Positions 23,790 through 31,321 of a DNA stretch of 33,077 nucleotides are shown here, piece by piece. The position numbers and the translations under genes were made by a program. The notes beneath the pieces are model-generated. The model was not told the origin of the DNA, ran no database searches, and saw only the letters and a program-made list of their open reading frames with translations. The stretch's first letter is position 1; each line of letters begins with the position of its first letter. Source of the DNA: CAZOVB01 sp964583095 (lineage in GTDB: Bacteria > Planctomycetota > Phycisphaerae > SM23-33); NCBI GenBank assembly GCA_964583095.1, contig CAZOVB010000049.1, positions 1 to 33,077 of the forward strand. The letters run 5' to 3'.

Positions 23790-24515
23790 TCAGCCAACCG
23801 CCTCGCCGGCGGTCTGGATCATGTACTTGGCGTTCTCTTCCGGCGTCTTGCCGTCATAGACGGCCGAGCCGGTCACGATAATGTCAGCCCCCATTCGGGC
23901 CACATCGGCGATGTTGTTCTTCTTGATTCCACCGTCGATACCGATGAGCAGATCGTCCCGACCGGCCGACTGGGCAAGACGGCGCAGCCGCTGGAGCTTG
24001 CGATCGGTTCCGTTGGCAAAGGACTGACCGCCCCAACCGGGGTTGATCGCCAGCAGGAAGACCATCTCCAGCTCCTCCAGCAGCGGCTCGACGACCTCCA
24101 CCGGCGTACCTGGATTCAGCGCCACCCCCCGGGCAATGCCCCGGGAGGGATCGTTGGCATTTTCCAACTGCCCCAGGACCTGAAGGCAGCGGTGCACATG
24201 GCGTGTCGATTCCGCGTGAACGGTGACCAGATCCGCCCCGGCCGAGACGAAGTCCTCCAGCAGCCCAAGGGGTTCTTCCACCATCAGGTGGACATCCTTG
24301 AGCATGGAGGTCTTCATGGCCTTTACCAGCGGGGGCCCGACGGTCATCATCGGGCAGAACCGCCCGTCCATGACGTCCACGTGGAGCAGGGGAACCTCGG
24401 CGTTTTCGGCCAGTTGAATCTGGGCGCCCAGGTTCAGCAGATCGGCCGTGAGCATGCCGACACTGATCAGGGGCCCCTGCTTGCGATGTTGGGCAAGGGT
24501 TTCTTTGCACGTCAC
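23790..24515 (-). CDS. Ribulose-phosphate 3-epimerase family protein
   Basis: This is a 241-residue (beta/alpha)8 epimerase, slightly longer than the usual 215-225. The metal ligands expected for the family are all visible: His45 and Asp47 in LLHVDVMDGRF, His76 in KDVHLMVEEP and Asp194 in GIDGGIKKNN. The phosphate-binding NPGWGGQSF and GSAVY segments are present. The first strand reads ISVGMLTADLLNLG where housekeeping Rpe has APSILAADF, so the usual active-site serine is absent. This could be a paralogue for another ketose phosphate, such as allulose 6-phosphate, rather than the housekeeping enzyme. The start is GTG with AGG upstream. It sits 13 bp after the LsrF-like gene and 24 bp before the SDR gene. 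Confidence 0.88.
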   Translation of the reverse strand: MTCKETLAQHRKQGPLISVGMLTADLLNLGAQIQLAENAEVPLLHVDVMDGRFCPMMTVGPPLVKAMKTSMLKDVHLMVEEPLGLLEDFVSAGADLVTVHAESTRHVHRCLQVLGQLENANDPSRGIARGVALNPGTPVEVVEPLLEELEMVFLLAINPGWGGQSFANGTDRKLQRLRRLAQSAGRDDLLIGIDGGIKKNNIADVARMGADIIVTGSAVYDGKTPEENAKYMIQTAGEAVG

Positions 24516-24528
24516 GGCGGACCTGCCT

Positions 24529-25413
24529 TTACTTTTCGTTCTTGAGGGTCTGGTAGAGGTCGAAGGCGTCCTTGGGCGTCATGTTCTCGTGGACGATCTT
24601 GTGGACGGCCTTGAGCATCGCGATCGGGGCGTCGGACTGGAAGATGTTGCGGCCCATGTCCACGCCCGAAGCGCCCTGCTGGATGGCGTTGTAGGCCATG
24701 GTCAGTGCGTCCATCTCGGGGATCTTCTTTCCGCCGGCCATCACGATCGGAACCGGGCAGCCGGAGGTGACGTCTTCAAAGCCTTCTTCACAGTAGTAAG
24801 TCTTGACCACGTGGGCACCGAGTTCGGCACAGATACGCGTGGCCAGGCCGAGATAGCGGCTGTCGCGGGTCAGATGACGACCGACGGCGGTCACAGCCAT
24901 TGTGGGGATGCCCGCGTTGTAGCCCTGGTCGATCAGTTCGGTCATGTGCTTGATGCTGCGGGATTCGTGCTCGCCGCCGATGAAGACCTGGAGGGTCAGG
25001 CAGGAGACGTTCATCCGGATGGCATCGTCAATGGCCACGGCCAGGTATTCATCCGACAGTTCTTCCTGGAGGATGCTGGGCCCGCCCGAGCAACGCATGA
25101 CGATGGGCTGGTTCATCTCGGCCGGGACCGTCGTACGCAGGATGCCACGGGTGAGCATCAGCGCGTCGGCATAGGGCATCAGGGGTTTGATGGTCACGTC
25201 GGGGCGTTCCAGGCCGGTGGTGGGTCCCTGGAAGTACCCGTGGTCGATCGCCAGCATCAGCGTGCGAGCCGAATCGGGGTTGAAGATGCGCGAGAGGCGA
25301 TTCTTCATCCCCCAGTCCAGTTGCCCGGCGCCTTTGAGGAAGAAGCCGAACTTCTCGGGAGCTACATCGGTGTGAAAATTCTTCTCCGTCTTGCTTACAT
25401 CTTTTTCGGGCAT
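24529..25413 (-). CDS. LsrF-family class I aldolase/thiolase
   Basis: The 294-residue protein resembles E. coli LsrF along its whole length (291 residues there): LKGAGQLDWGMKNRLSRIFNP, LAIDHGYFQGPTTGLER, IPTMAVTAVGRHLTRDSRYL, KTYYCEEGFEDVTSGCPVPI and QGASGVDMGRNIFQSDAPIAM. Lys204 aligns with the catalytic lysine of LsrF, which transfers acetyl from phosphorylated autoinducer-2 breakdown product to CoA; the wider family includes class I fructose-bisphosphate aldolases. No lsr transporter, kinase or lsrG lies nearby, and the partners are an epimerase and an SDR, so a sugar-phosphate lyase role is at least as likely. The start is ATG with AGGA 9 nt before it. It is the first gene of the operon. 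Confidence 0.9.
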   Translation of the reverse strand: MPEKDVSKTEKNFHTDVAPEKFGFFLKGAGQLDWGMKNRLSRIFNPDSARTLMLAIDHGYFQGPTTGLERPDVTIKPLMPYADALMLTRGILRTTVPAEMNQPIVMRCSGGPSILQEELSDEYLAVAIDDAIRMNVSCLTLQVFIGGEHESRSIKHMTELIDQGYNAGIPTMAVTAVGRHLTRDSRYLGLATRICAELGAHVVKTYYCEEGFEDVTSGCPVPIVMAGGKKIPEMDALTMAYNAIQQGASGVDMGRNIFQSDAPIAMLKAVHKIVHENMTPKDAFDLYQTLKNEK

Positions 25414-25739
25414 GGTGAATCCTGGTCCTTTCTGGCCTGTCGCACCCGCATCACAGCGGCTGCGGAGGGAGCATTTGCTTCTGGAGGTTGCAGGCCGGCT
25501 CCAGCAGACATCGGGCGTCCGCCCCGGCCTGGAGGCTCCTTTGTACCCTCGCACGCGTAAATGCGCCAAGCGGAAAACCGAACATTTACAGCTTCGGGGC
25601 CCTTGCGGATGGAAATTTATTTCATCCCTGTCGAGTCCTTCCGGTCAAGGCCGAGGTTGACTCCCGACCCGGGACGCTATCATAATGAACCGTCAGCAAC
25701 GCAAGCATAATGCCTTCTTGAAGTTCAAGGAACCCACCG
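25414..25739. promoter_or_regulatory. Divergent control region, LsrF operon and DUF1844 gene
   Basis: No gene is seen in these 326 bp. For the plus-strand DUF1844 gene, TTGACT (25657-25662), 18 bp, CATAAT (25681-25686) is a fair promoter. For the minus-strand operon, TTGGCG (25569-25564), 18 bp, TACAAA (25545-25540) is a weaker candidate. Two inverted repeats stand out: GTAAATG (25557-25563) with CATTTAC (25583-25589), and GGATGGAAAT with ATTTCATCC (25607-25627, one bulged base). Either could bind a regulator. Confidence 0.45.
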
Positions 25740-26156
25740 ATGGCTGAAAACTCCAACGAAAACAGCTCCGAGAAACCCAAAATCATCATCGACGACGACT
25801 GGAAGAACCAGGCCGAGCAGGAAAAGCAGCGGCTGGCCGAGGAAGTCGAATCCCAGGCAGCCTCCTCCGGCGAGGCAAGCGGGGACCCGGGTGAGAGGGA
25901 CCTGCCCCCGGCAACGTTTGAGACCCTCGTGAGCACCATCGCCACGCAGGTGATCATGGCCCTGGGGGGAATGCAGGACCCTCGGACCGGCAAGCCGCGA
26001 ATCGACCTGGACCTGGCCAAGTTCCACATCGACTCCCTGACAGTCCTGGAAGAGAAGACCCGCGGCAATCTTTCCGAGCAGGAAAAGCAGGTGCTCGATC
26101 AGGTCCTCTACGAGACGCGGATGCACTACGTCCAGATCGCCCAGCAGGCGGGATAG
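25740..26156 (+). CDS. DUF1844 family protein
   Basis: The 138-residue protein has a charged, disordered first 55 residues, then the DUF1844 domain: FETLVSTIATQVIMALGG, a TGKPRIDLDLAKFHIDSLTVLEEKTRGNLSE block and a C-terminal LYETRMHYVQIA helix. The family occurs in planctomycetes, acidobacteria and deltaproteobacteria and has no known function. AAGGA lies 8 nt before the ATG. The gene has its own promoter and is followed after 22 bp by a TPR lipoprotein gene, probably in one transcript. Confidence 0.88.
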   Translation: MAENSNENSSEKPKIIIDDDWKNQAEQEKQRLAEEVESQAASSGEASGDPGERDLPPATFETLVSTIATQVIMALGGMQDPRTGKPRIDLDLAKFHIDSLTVLEEKTRGNLSEQEKQVLDQVLYETRMHYVQIAQQAG

Positions 26157-26178
26157 GCCCCGCCAAAGGATGGCCCAG

Positions 26179-26970
26179 ATGACTTCCAGATTTCTACCTG
26201 CCCTGATACTCCCGGCGGTCTGTCTGGGGGCCTTGGGGTGCAATACCCCCCCCGATGCCCAGCAACTGGTCCTGGATGCCTATGCCGCCTACAACACAGG
26301 ACAGGATGAACAGGCCAAAGCCAAGGCCACCCGGTTTCTTAAGGAATACCCCTCCCGACCCGAGGCGGCCGAAGCGCATCTGATCCGCGGTCTGAGCTAT
26401 TTCCGACAGAAGGAGTTCCTCCAGGCCAGGCTGGACCTTTCCACCGCCCTGGAGCAGAGCCGTCAGCGGCAATTGCTCAGCAAGGCGCATTTCGTCCTGG
26501 GAGAAATCGCCCTGCGCAACGGGCAGAGAGACCAAGCCATCAAGCACTATCGATCCTGCCTGGAGGAAGTGGAAACCGGCCAACCCCCCTCTGCCCAAGC
26601 CCACTACCGCCTCGGGACACTCCTGCTCCAGAAGGGACAGTTCCGCCAGGCCGATATACAATTCAGCCGACTGATGTATCTCTTTCCAGATTCTGATCTT
26701 ACCAAGAGAGCCCGGCGATTGTTCAACGCCGAAGCCTGGGCCGTCCAGGCCGGCCTGTTCGATTCCTCCGCCTCGGCCGATGCGCGCGTCTCGAAACTGA
26801 CTCGCTCAGGCCTCCATGCCCGGAAACAGGAGCAACTGGCCGAAGGGGAACTGGTCTATGCGGTGCTGGTGGGACGATTCCCCACCGCGGATGAGGCCCA
26901 GGCGGTCCTGCCCGAAGTCCGGAAGATCGCTCCGGATGCCTATCTGACGGTCGATCGACGCCGCCCATGA
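26179..26970 (+). CDS. TPR lipoprotein with SPOR-like C terminus
   Basis: This is a 263-residue predicted lipoprotein whose signal ends in LGALGC (Cys21). Residues of about 25-190 hold four to five TPR-like helix pairs (YAAYNTGQDEQAKAKATRFLKEYPSRPEAAEAH, YFRQKEFLQARLDLSTALE, IALRNGQRDQAIKHYRSCLE, LLLQKGQFRQADIQFSRLMYLFPDS). The C terminus reads YAVLVGRFPTADEAQAVLPEVRKIAPDAYL, like a SPOR repeat, a module that binds denuded septal peptidoglycan. Overall it resembles BamD/YbgF-like envelope proteins. The ATG at 26179 is preferred over 26170 because AAAGGA is then spaced 8 nt and the signal peptide begins normally. Confidence 0.8.
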   Translation: MTSRFLPALILPAVCLGALGCNTPPDAQQLVLDAYAAYNTGQDEQAKAKATRFLKEYPSRPEAAEAHLIRGLSYFRQKEFLQARLDLSTALEQSRQRQLLSKAHFVLGEIALRNGQRDQAIKHYRSCLEEVETGQPPSAQAHYRLGTLLLQKGQFRQADIQFSRLMYLFPDSDLTKRARRLFNAEAWAVQAGLFDSSASADARVSKLTRSGLHARKQEQLAEGELVYAVLVGRFPTADEAQAVLPEVRKIAPDAYLTVDRRRP

Positions 26971-27188
26971 ACCACCGTGTCCTGGTGGGCACCGCCTGAA
27001 AATCACAATTCCCGCTTTACCGTCAAATCCAGTGCGGAGATCCCCCCAAAATGCCTTTACGGGCGTGTTCAGGGCTTCACTCCAGCCCAACTTTTGCCGA
27101 TAGGGTAAGAGAATCAACGCACCAATCCGCAATGTTCTGTGTGTTGCGCGGACAAGAGTCGTAGAGCCCTTTGGGGAGCGTGTTTATC

Positions 27189-28847
27189 GTGAGTCAACTG
27201 TTGGAACTTCTGGGCAAAGGTCTGGAAATCGACCTGGGCGAACTGCTGGGCCCCCTCTTCTGGTCGCCCCAGCCCCACAGCCTGGATCAACTTCTGGATA
27301 GCGCCCGAAAGCATCCCGACATGCCCGAACTGCGCCTCCAGATCGGCCTGGCCCGCCTTCGTGAGGGACAGCTCGACGAGGCCATCGACGATCTCTGCGC
27401 CTCCCTGGAGAGCGAAAACACCCTGGCCGGGCAGGTCGCATTGGCCTGCGCTTACGAAGAAAGAGGCCTGACCTATCGAACCTTCGAGCATCTCCAGGCC
27501 GCCCACGTCATTCGCTCCGACGAGCCGGCTATCCTCTATGCCCTGGGCTTTGCCGCCGAACGACTGGGCAAAACCTCCGACGCCGCCCAATACTATCGCG
27601 CCTGTATCGAACTCAGCGACGACTTCCTCCCGGCCCGCCAGCGTCTGGCCGCGGTTTCGCTGGTCAACCAGGACCTCACCGAAGCCATCGACCAATACAT
27701 CATCATCCGCAATGCCGAGCCCCAGCAGGGATGGGTCCGAACCACCCTGGGACAACTGCTCTATCGCGCGGGACGTTCCGCAGAAGCCGTCGAGGAATTC
27801 GAAACCGCCATCGCCATGGAACCCGAGAACTGGGCCCTGGCCGACGATGAGGTGGAAGACTTGGCCGAGAGGGGCCGAATCGACCAGGCCGTGCTCGAAC
27901 TGGAAACCGCCATCGACCAGCAGGGGCCCTTCCCGGACCTCTACGTGCGTCTGGGCGATCTGCTCAGCCAGGCCGGACAGGACGACGAGGCCCTCAAGGC
28001 ATACCAATCCGCACTGGACCTTCAGCCAAATTACCTCGAGGCCATGGTCAAAATCGGCACGCATCACCTGGTCTTCGGACGATGGGAGGAAGCGGCAGAA
28101 GCGTTCTACCAGGCCGGCGAGCTCAATGACTTCCTGCTGATCAACTACGTCGGGACGGGAGCCGCCTACCTGGCCGCCAACAAACGCGACGAGGCGATGC
28201 GGAACTTCGACCTGGCCGCGGCCGTCGAACCCAACAGCACGCTGCTGATGTCGGAGATGGCCAGGCTGCAACTCAAGTCCGCCCTGGCCGACGCGGTCAG
28301 CAAGGAATTCGAAGACGGCGCGACCGTTTCCCTCAAACAGCTTGACCTGAAGCCCGAAGACCTGATCGCTAAACAGATCCGCCGTCACAAACACGAGCTT
28401 CAGCGCCATCCCCAGCACGCCGATGTCCGCTATCGCTACGGCGTGCTGCTGCGAAGCGTCGGACGCCTGGAGGAAGCCCGCGAACAGTTCCAGATCGCCG
28501 GACAGGACCGCCCCCCCTACGCCATCAGCATCATCAAACTGGGCATCACGCTCCAGGAAACCGGCGACATCCAGGGCGCTATCGAAGCCTTCCGCCGCGC
28601 CATGGACATCCCCCAGCAGCTCATCGAGCAACACTACCGACTCGGACTGCTCTACACCGACCGGCGCCGGTTCGAAGAGGCCGTGAGGGAAATGGAAATC
28701 ACCGAAGAAGAAGAAGGCGAGCCGATTGAGGTTCGTGCCTCCCTGGCCCTGAGCCTCCAACATATGGGACTCATGGACCGCGCCGCAGCCGCCTGGAGAA
28801 GCCTCACCCGCATGCCTCCCCCCGAAAGCTCCGCCCCGGCCGCCTGA
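27189..28847 (+). CDS. Large TPR-repeat protein
   Basis: This 552-residue protein is made almost entirely of TPR-like helix pairs, around twelve to fourteen repeats (for example FETAIAMEPENWALADDEVEDLAERG, DEALKAYQSALDLQPNYLEAMVKIGTHHLVFGRWEEAAEAFYQAGE, GAIEAFRRAMDIPQQLIEQHYRLGLLYTDRRRFEEAVREME). No signal peptide, membrane span or enzymatic domain is seen, so it is likely a cytoplasmic scaffold. The partner is unknown. The start is uncertain: GTG at 27189 has GGGGAG 10 nt upstream, while GTG at 27180 or TTG at 27171 are possible. A 218-bp gap after the TPR lipoprotein gene holds no clear promoter. It ends 27 bp from the convergent XylR-like gene. Confidence 0.85.
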   Translation: MSQLLELLGKGLEIDLGELLGPLFWSPQPHSLDQLLDSARKHPDMPELRLQIGLARLREGQLDEAIDDLCASLESENTLAGQVALACAYEERGLTYRTFEHLQAAHVIRSDEPAILYALGFAAERLGKTSDAAQYYRACIELSDDFLPARQRLAAVSLVNQDLTEAIDQYIIIRNAEPQQGWVRTTLGQLLYRAGRSAEAVEEFETAIAMEPENWALADDEVEDLAERGRIDQAVLELETAIDQQGPFPDLYVRLGDLLSQAGQDDEALKAYQSALDLQPNYLEAMVKIGTHHLVFGRWEEAAEAFYQAGELNDFLLINYVGTGAAYLAANKRDEAMRNFDLAAAVEPNSTLLMSEMARLQLKSALADAVSKEFEDGATVSLKQLDLKPEDLIAKQIRRHKHELQRHPQHADVRYRYGVLLRSVGRLEEAREQFQIAGQDRPPYAISIIKLGITLQETGDIQGAIEAFRRAMDIPQQLIEQHYRLGLLYTDRRRFEEAVREMEITEEEEGEPIEVRASLALSLQHMGLMDRAAAAWRSLTRMPPPESSAPAA

Positions 28848-28874
28848 TCCCTGCCATCGGGAGCCTGTCATCCA

Positions 28875-30053
28875 TCACACGAATCGCTGGGCTTGCGAAG
28901 TCCGTCTCTGCCTTCGAAACGCCGAGGGCGGAATGCCGACATACTTCTTGAACGTCCGGCTCAGGTGAGCCACCGTCGCAAAACCGGATTCGAAAGCCAC
29001 GCTGGCCACCTGCCAGTCCGTCGAAACCAGCAATTGCTGGGCGCGGCGAACCCTCGCTCGTCGAAGCTCCTCGCCGGGAAGATGCCCCAGGGCCTCCTTG
29101 AACCGAAGCTCCAGGTTGCGGCGGGAAACTTTCACCACCTCCACCGCGTCCGCTACGTCGATAGACTCGTGGCAATGCTCCCGCAAAAAACGCACCGCCC
29201 GAACCACCAGCGGATCCTCGATGGCCAGAACATCCGTCGAACCGCGATGGATCACACCCTGGGGCTCGATGAGCACAGGCCTCTGGGGAGGGGCCTGCCC
29301 GCCAAGCCACCGATCCAGCAAGGCCCCCGCCTCAAAACCGATATTCTCGCAGTTGGTGGCCACGCTCGAAAGCGGCGGGCTGCACAGGTGGCAGGTCAGG
29401 TCGGCATCGTCTATACCCAGCACGGCCACATCGTCGGGCACGTGCAGTCCCCGCGTGCCGGCCGCCTCGACCACCCACGTCCCCAGCGCGTCGGTAAAGG
29501 CCAGGACACCCACAGGGGGCTCGAGGGCTTCGAGCCAGTCTCCCAGGGCTTCGTCCCGCTCGATCCGGCGGGCCGGGTCCCAGCCCCAGAAAAGCTCCAG
29601 TGATTCGCAGCGAAAGCCCTCCTGCTCCAACTTCCGGCTGAATCCCTCCAGACGCAACCCGTTGTCTATCGCATAGGAGAGCCCCAGGTAGCCGAACCTT
29701 CGCAGCCCCAGTTCCAGCAGATGCTCTGCCGCCAATGCACCCGCGGCCTGGTTGTCCACGCAGACGGTTACCAGACCGAACTCCCGCGGCGTCCAGGTCA
29801 TGCTGACCAGAGGTCTGTCCCATTTCCGGTACGCCTGGAGGTCGGACTGGCTGTGGCCCGAGGCCAGGCCGCCTGCGAAGCCCCGGGCACCCAGGTCGGG
29901 CAGGTCCGACAGACTTGAAGAGCGGATCTGGTGCATCAGCCAGCCCGGGCGCGTCCGGGCGTAACGGGCAATTCCCCGGCGGAATTCCGAGGCAGGCCCC
30001 TCGCTGTTGGGAACCAAAACGGCGATGTTGACAGGTTCTTGTCTTTGGGACAT
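28875..30053 (-). CDS. XylR-type regulator (LacI-like sensor, AraC HTH)
   Basis: This 392-residue regulator combines a periplasmic-binding-protein-like sensor (about 1-285; VNIAVLVPNSEGPASEFRRGIARYAR, VCVDNQAAGALAAEHLLELGLRRFGYLGL, VAVLGIDDADLTCHLCSPPLSSVATN) with a C-terminal AraC/XylS DNA-binding domain (about 290-390; SIDVADAVEVVKVSRRNLELRFKEALG, QVASVAFESGFATVAHLSRTFKKYVGIPPSAFRRQ). This is the layout of E. coli XylR, so a sugar ligand is likely. The ATG at 30053 has AAAGG 7 nt upstream. A promoter carrying two direct repeats lies just upstream, suggesting autoregulation. No sugar-transport or isomerase gene is adjacent; the divergent neighbour encodes a small PEP-CTERM protein. Confidence 0.92.
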   Translation of the reverse strand: MSQRQEPVNIAVLVPNSEGPASEFRRGIARYARTRPGWLMHQIRSSSLSDLPDLGARGFAGGLASGHSQSDLQAYRKWDRPLVSMTWTPREFGLVTVCVDNQAAGALAAEHLLELGLRRFGYLGLSYAIDNGLRLEGFSRKLEQEGFRCESLELFWGWDPARRIERDEALGDWLEALEPPVGVLAFTDALGTWVVEAAGTRGLHVPDDVAVLGIDDADLTCHLCSPPLSSVATNCENIGFEAGALLDRWLGGQAPPQRPVLIEPQGVIHRGSTDVLAIEDPLVVRAVRFLREHCHESIDVADAVEVVKVSRRNLELRFKEALGHLPGEELRRARVRRAQQLLVSTDWQVASVAFESGFATVAHLSRTFKKYVGIPPSAFRRQRRTSQAQRFV

Positions 30054-30072
30054 GGAAGGGCCTTTCGGCCAA

Positions 30073-30113
30073 ATTCTACCCCTTTTGCGCACAGAGACAA
30101 CACTTTTTCGCAC
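30073..30113 (-). promoter_or_regulatory. Promoter of XylR-like gene with direct-repeat operator
   Basis: On the minus strand TTGTCT (30100-30095), 16 bp, TAGAAT (30078-30073) precede the start codon by about 20 bp. Two direct repeats, GTGCGAAAAA (30113-30104) and GTGCGCAAAA (30092-30083), differ at one base and start 21 bp apart, i.e. two helical turns. That is the half-site spacing known for AraC-type dimers. One repeat lies just upstream of the -35 box and the other in the spacer. Confidence 0.6.
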
Positions 30114-30231
30114 GTGGGATGTCGCCCAAACGCGTCCGGGTCTACCATCAAGAGTGTAAAGGAGGCGGTCTGAGGAGGATCGCCTGGAGCAAGTCACCCA
30201 TACGTCCTGGATACCAGGAGGAGAGACACAC

Positions 30232-31101
30232 ATGAAAAAGATTACTACCATTGCAGCAGTCCTGATCTTGTTGGCCGGCGCGAGTTGGGGCGATACGATC
30301 GTCAATTTCAACCACAATGGAACGACCACGGGAGTCACGGAACGCTCGACGACCGTCGACGCGACCGGCGACTACATCGACGGGGCCGGTGATGACTCGC
30401 AGCGAGCGATTCCGTGGGACATCTCGACCCCCGCCCTGAGCGGCAGTGCCGTCAGTGCCCAGAGCAACACGTTTTACGGCGGTTACGCGTTCAGCGTCAG
30501 CGGTACCGGGGGCGCCACGGGCAGCGGCACGTCCATCGGGTCTGATGGCGGCAATTCCGGACAGGTTCTCGCCGGCAGCGGATTTGGCATCTCCTACTCG
30601 AACCAAGACCTTCGCGAAACGGCTGCGTTCTTGTGGAAGAAAGAGGACTTCCTCTCCTTCAGCTCTCAGCAGGTCTCGCTGGTCGATGACGCTGCCTTTA
30701 CCGTTACCGCGGGGACGACCGGCGTCGGCGGCGGCGACGGACGATGGCTCGTCCAGGTTGGATCGGCCTATTACGTCTCCCAGGAGACGATCGATCTGCC
30801 CAACGGCGCCAATCCGCTCGGTACGTTTGCGTCAACGGGAATTACTACGACCCAATGGGCGCAGGTAAACTTGGACACCAATATCCAGGCCACGAAGACA
30901 CTGAGCTTTGGCGCCCTGGATCTGTCCGACATCGATGGCGTGGGTTTCTACGTCGACGTGACGCAGACCAATAAGTCGGGCAGCAACAAAAGGAGCTCTG
31001 TGCGATTCACGGACTTCTCGGTCAGCGCCGTCCCCGAGCCGGCCACGATGGGCCTGCTGGCCATTGGCGGTCTGGCGTTCCTGCGTCGCCGTCGTTCCTA
31101 A
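30232..31101 (+). CDS. PEP-CTERM surface protein
   Basis: The 289-residue protein has an N-terminal signal peptide (MKKITTIAAVLILLAGASWG, cut near residue 20) and a complete C-terminal exosortase signal: VPEPATMGLLAIGGLAFLRRRRS. The middle is rich in Gly, Ser and Thr with alternating hydrophobic residues, typical of an extracellular beta-sandwich, and matches no family I can name. A strong AGGAGGAG ribosome-binding site lies before the ATG. A 5-bp hairpin (CCTGG/CCAGG, 30206-30218) reaches into it. The gene is single, bounded by the XylR-like gene and a strong terminator. Its own promoter was not found. Confidence 0.88.
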   Translation: MKKITTIAAVLILLAGASWGDTIVNFNHNGTTTGVTERSTTVDATGDYIDGAGDDSQRAIPWDISTPALSGSAVSAQSNTFYGGYAFSVSGTGGATGSGTSIGSDGGNSGQVLAGSGFGISYSNQDLRETAAFLWKKEDFLSFSSQQVSLVDDAAFTVTAGTTGVGGGDGRWLVQVGSAYYVSQETIDLPNGANPLGTFASTGITTTQWAQVNLDTNIQATKTLSFGALDLSDIDGVGFYVDVTQTNKSGSNKRSSVRFTDFSVSAVPEPATMGLLAIGGLAFLRRRRS

Positions 31102-31147
31102 CAGACACAGAGCCTCATAGCCTTGATCCGCTCCGGCGGGTCGAGCG

Positions 31148-31190
31148 AACCCCGACAGGTCTCCTCCTCGCCTGTCGGGGTTCTTTTTTG
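31148..31190 (+). terminator. Rho-independent terminator after PEP-CTERM gene
   Basis: A perfect 12-bp stem (AACCCCGACAGG at 31148-31159, CCTGTCGGGGTT at 31171-31182) with an 11-nt loop is followed by CTTTTTTG and further T residues. Confidence 0.92.
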
Positions 31191-31253
31191 TTTTCCGGCC
31201 TGCTTCACTCCTTTCGCAATTGGCGAAACCTTTGAAGCGATTCGGGCGTTTCA

Positions 31254-31262
31254 TGGTATAAT
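31254..31262 (+). promoter_or_regulatory. Extended -10 promoter of HzsA-related gene
   Basis: TG-G-TATAAT is a perfect extended -10 box. A weak -35-like TTGAAG lies at 31232-31237 (19-bp spacing). The predicted leader is about 53 nt. Confidence 0.6.
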
Positions 31263-31321
31263 ACGGCTGTTGCGCCACCGCTATGGTTGACATGCAACAC
31301 CCTCAGACCCGGGAGAACAAG

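Noticed and set aside
24529..25413. Autoinducer-2 processing function for the LsrF homologue
   Set aside because: No other lsr gene is present in the window and the operon partners point to sugar-phosphate chemistry; sequence resemblance alone does not fix the substrate.
30171..30196. GG-N10-GC element before the small PEP-CTERM gene (AGGATCG-N4-GAGCA)
   Set aside because: Only about 7 of 12 consensus positions match, and neither the TGGCAC nor the TTGC block is kept, so I do not call a sigma-54 promoter there.
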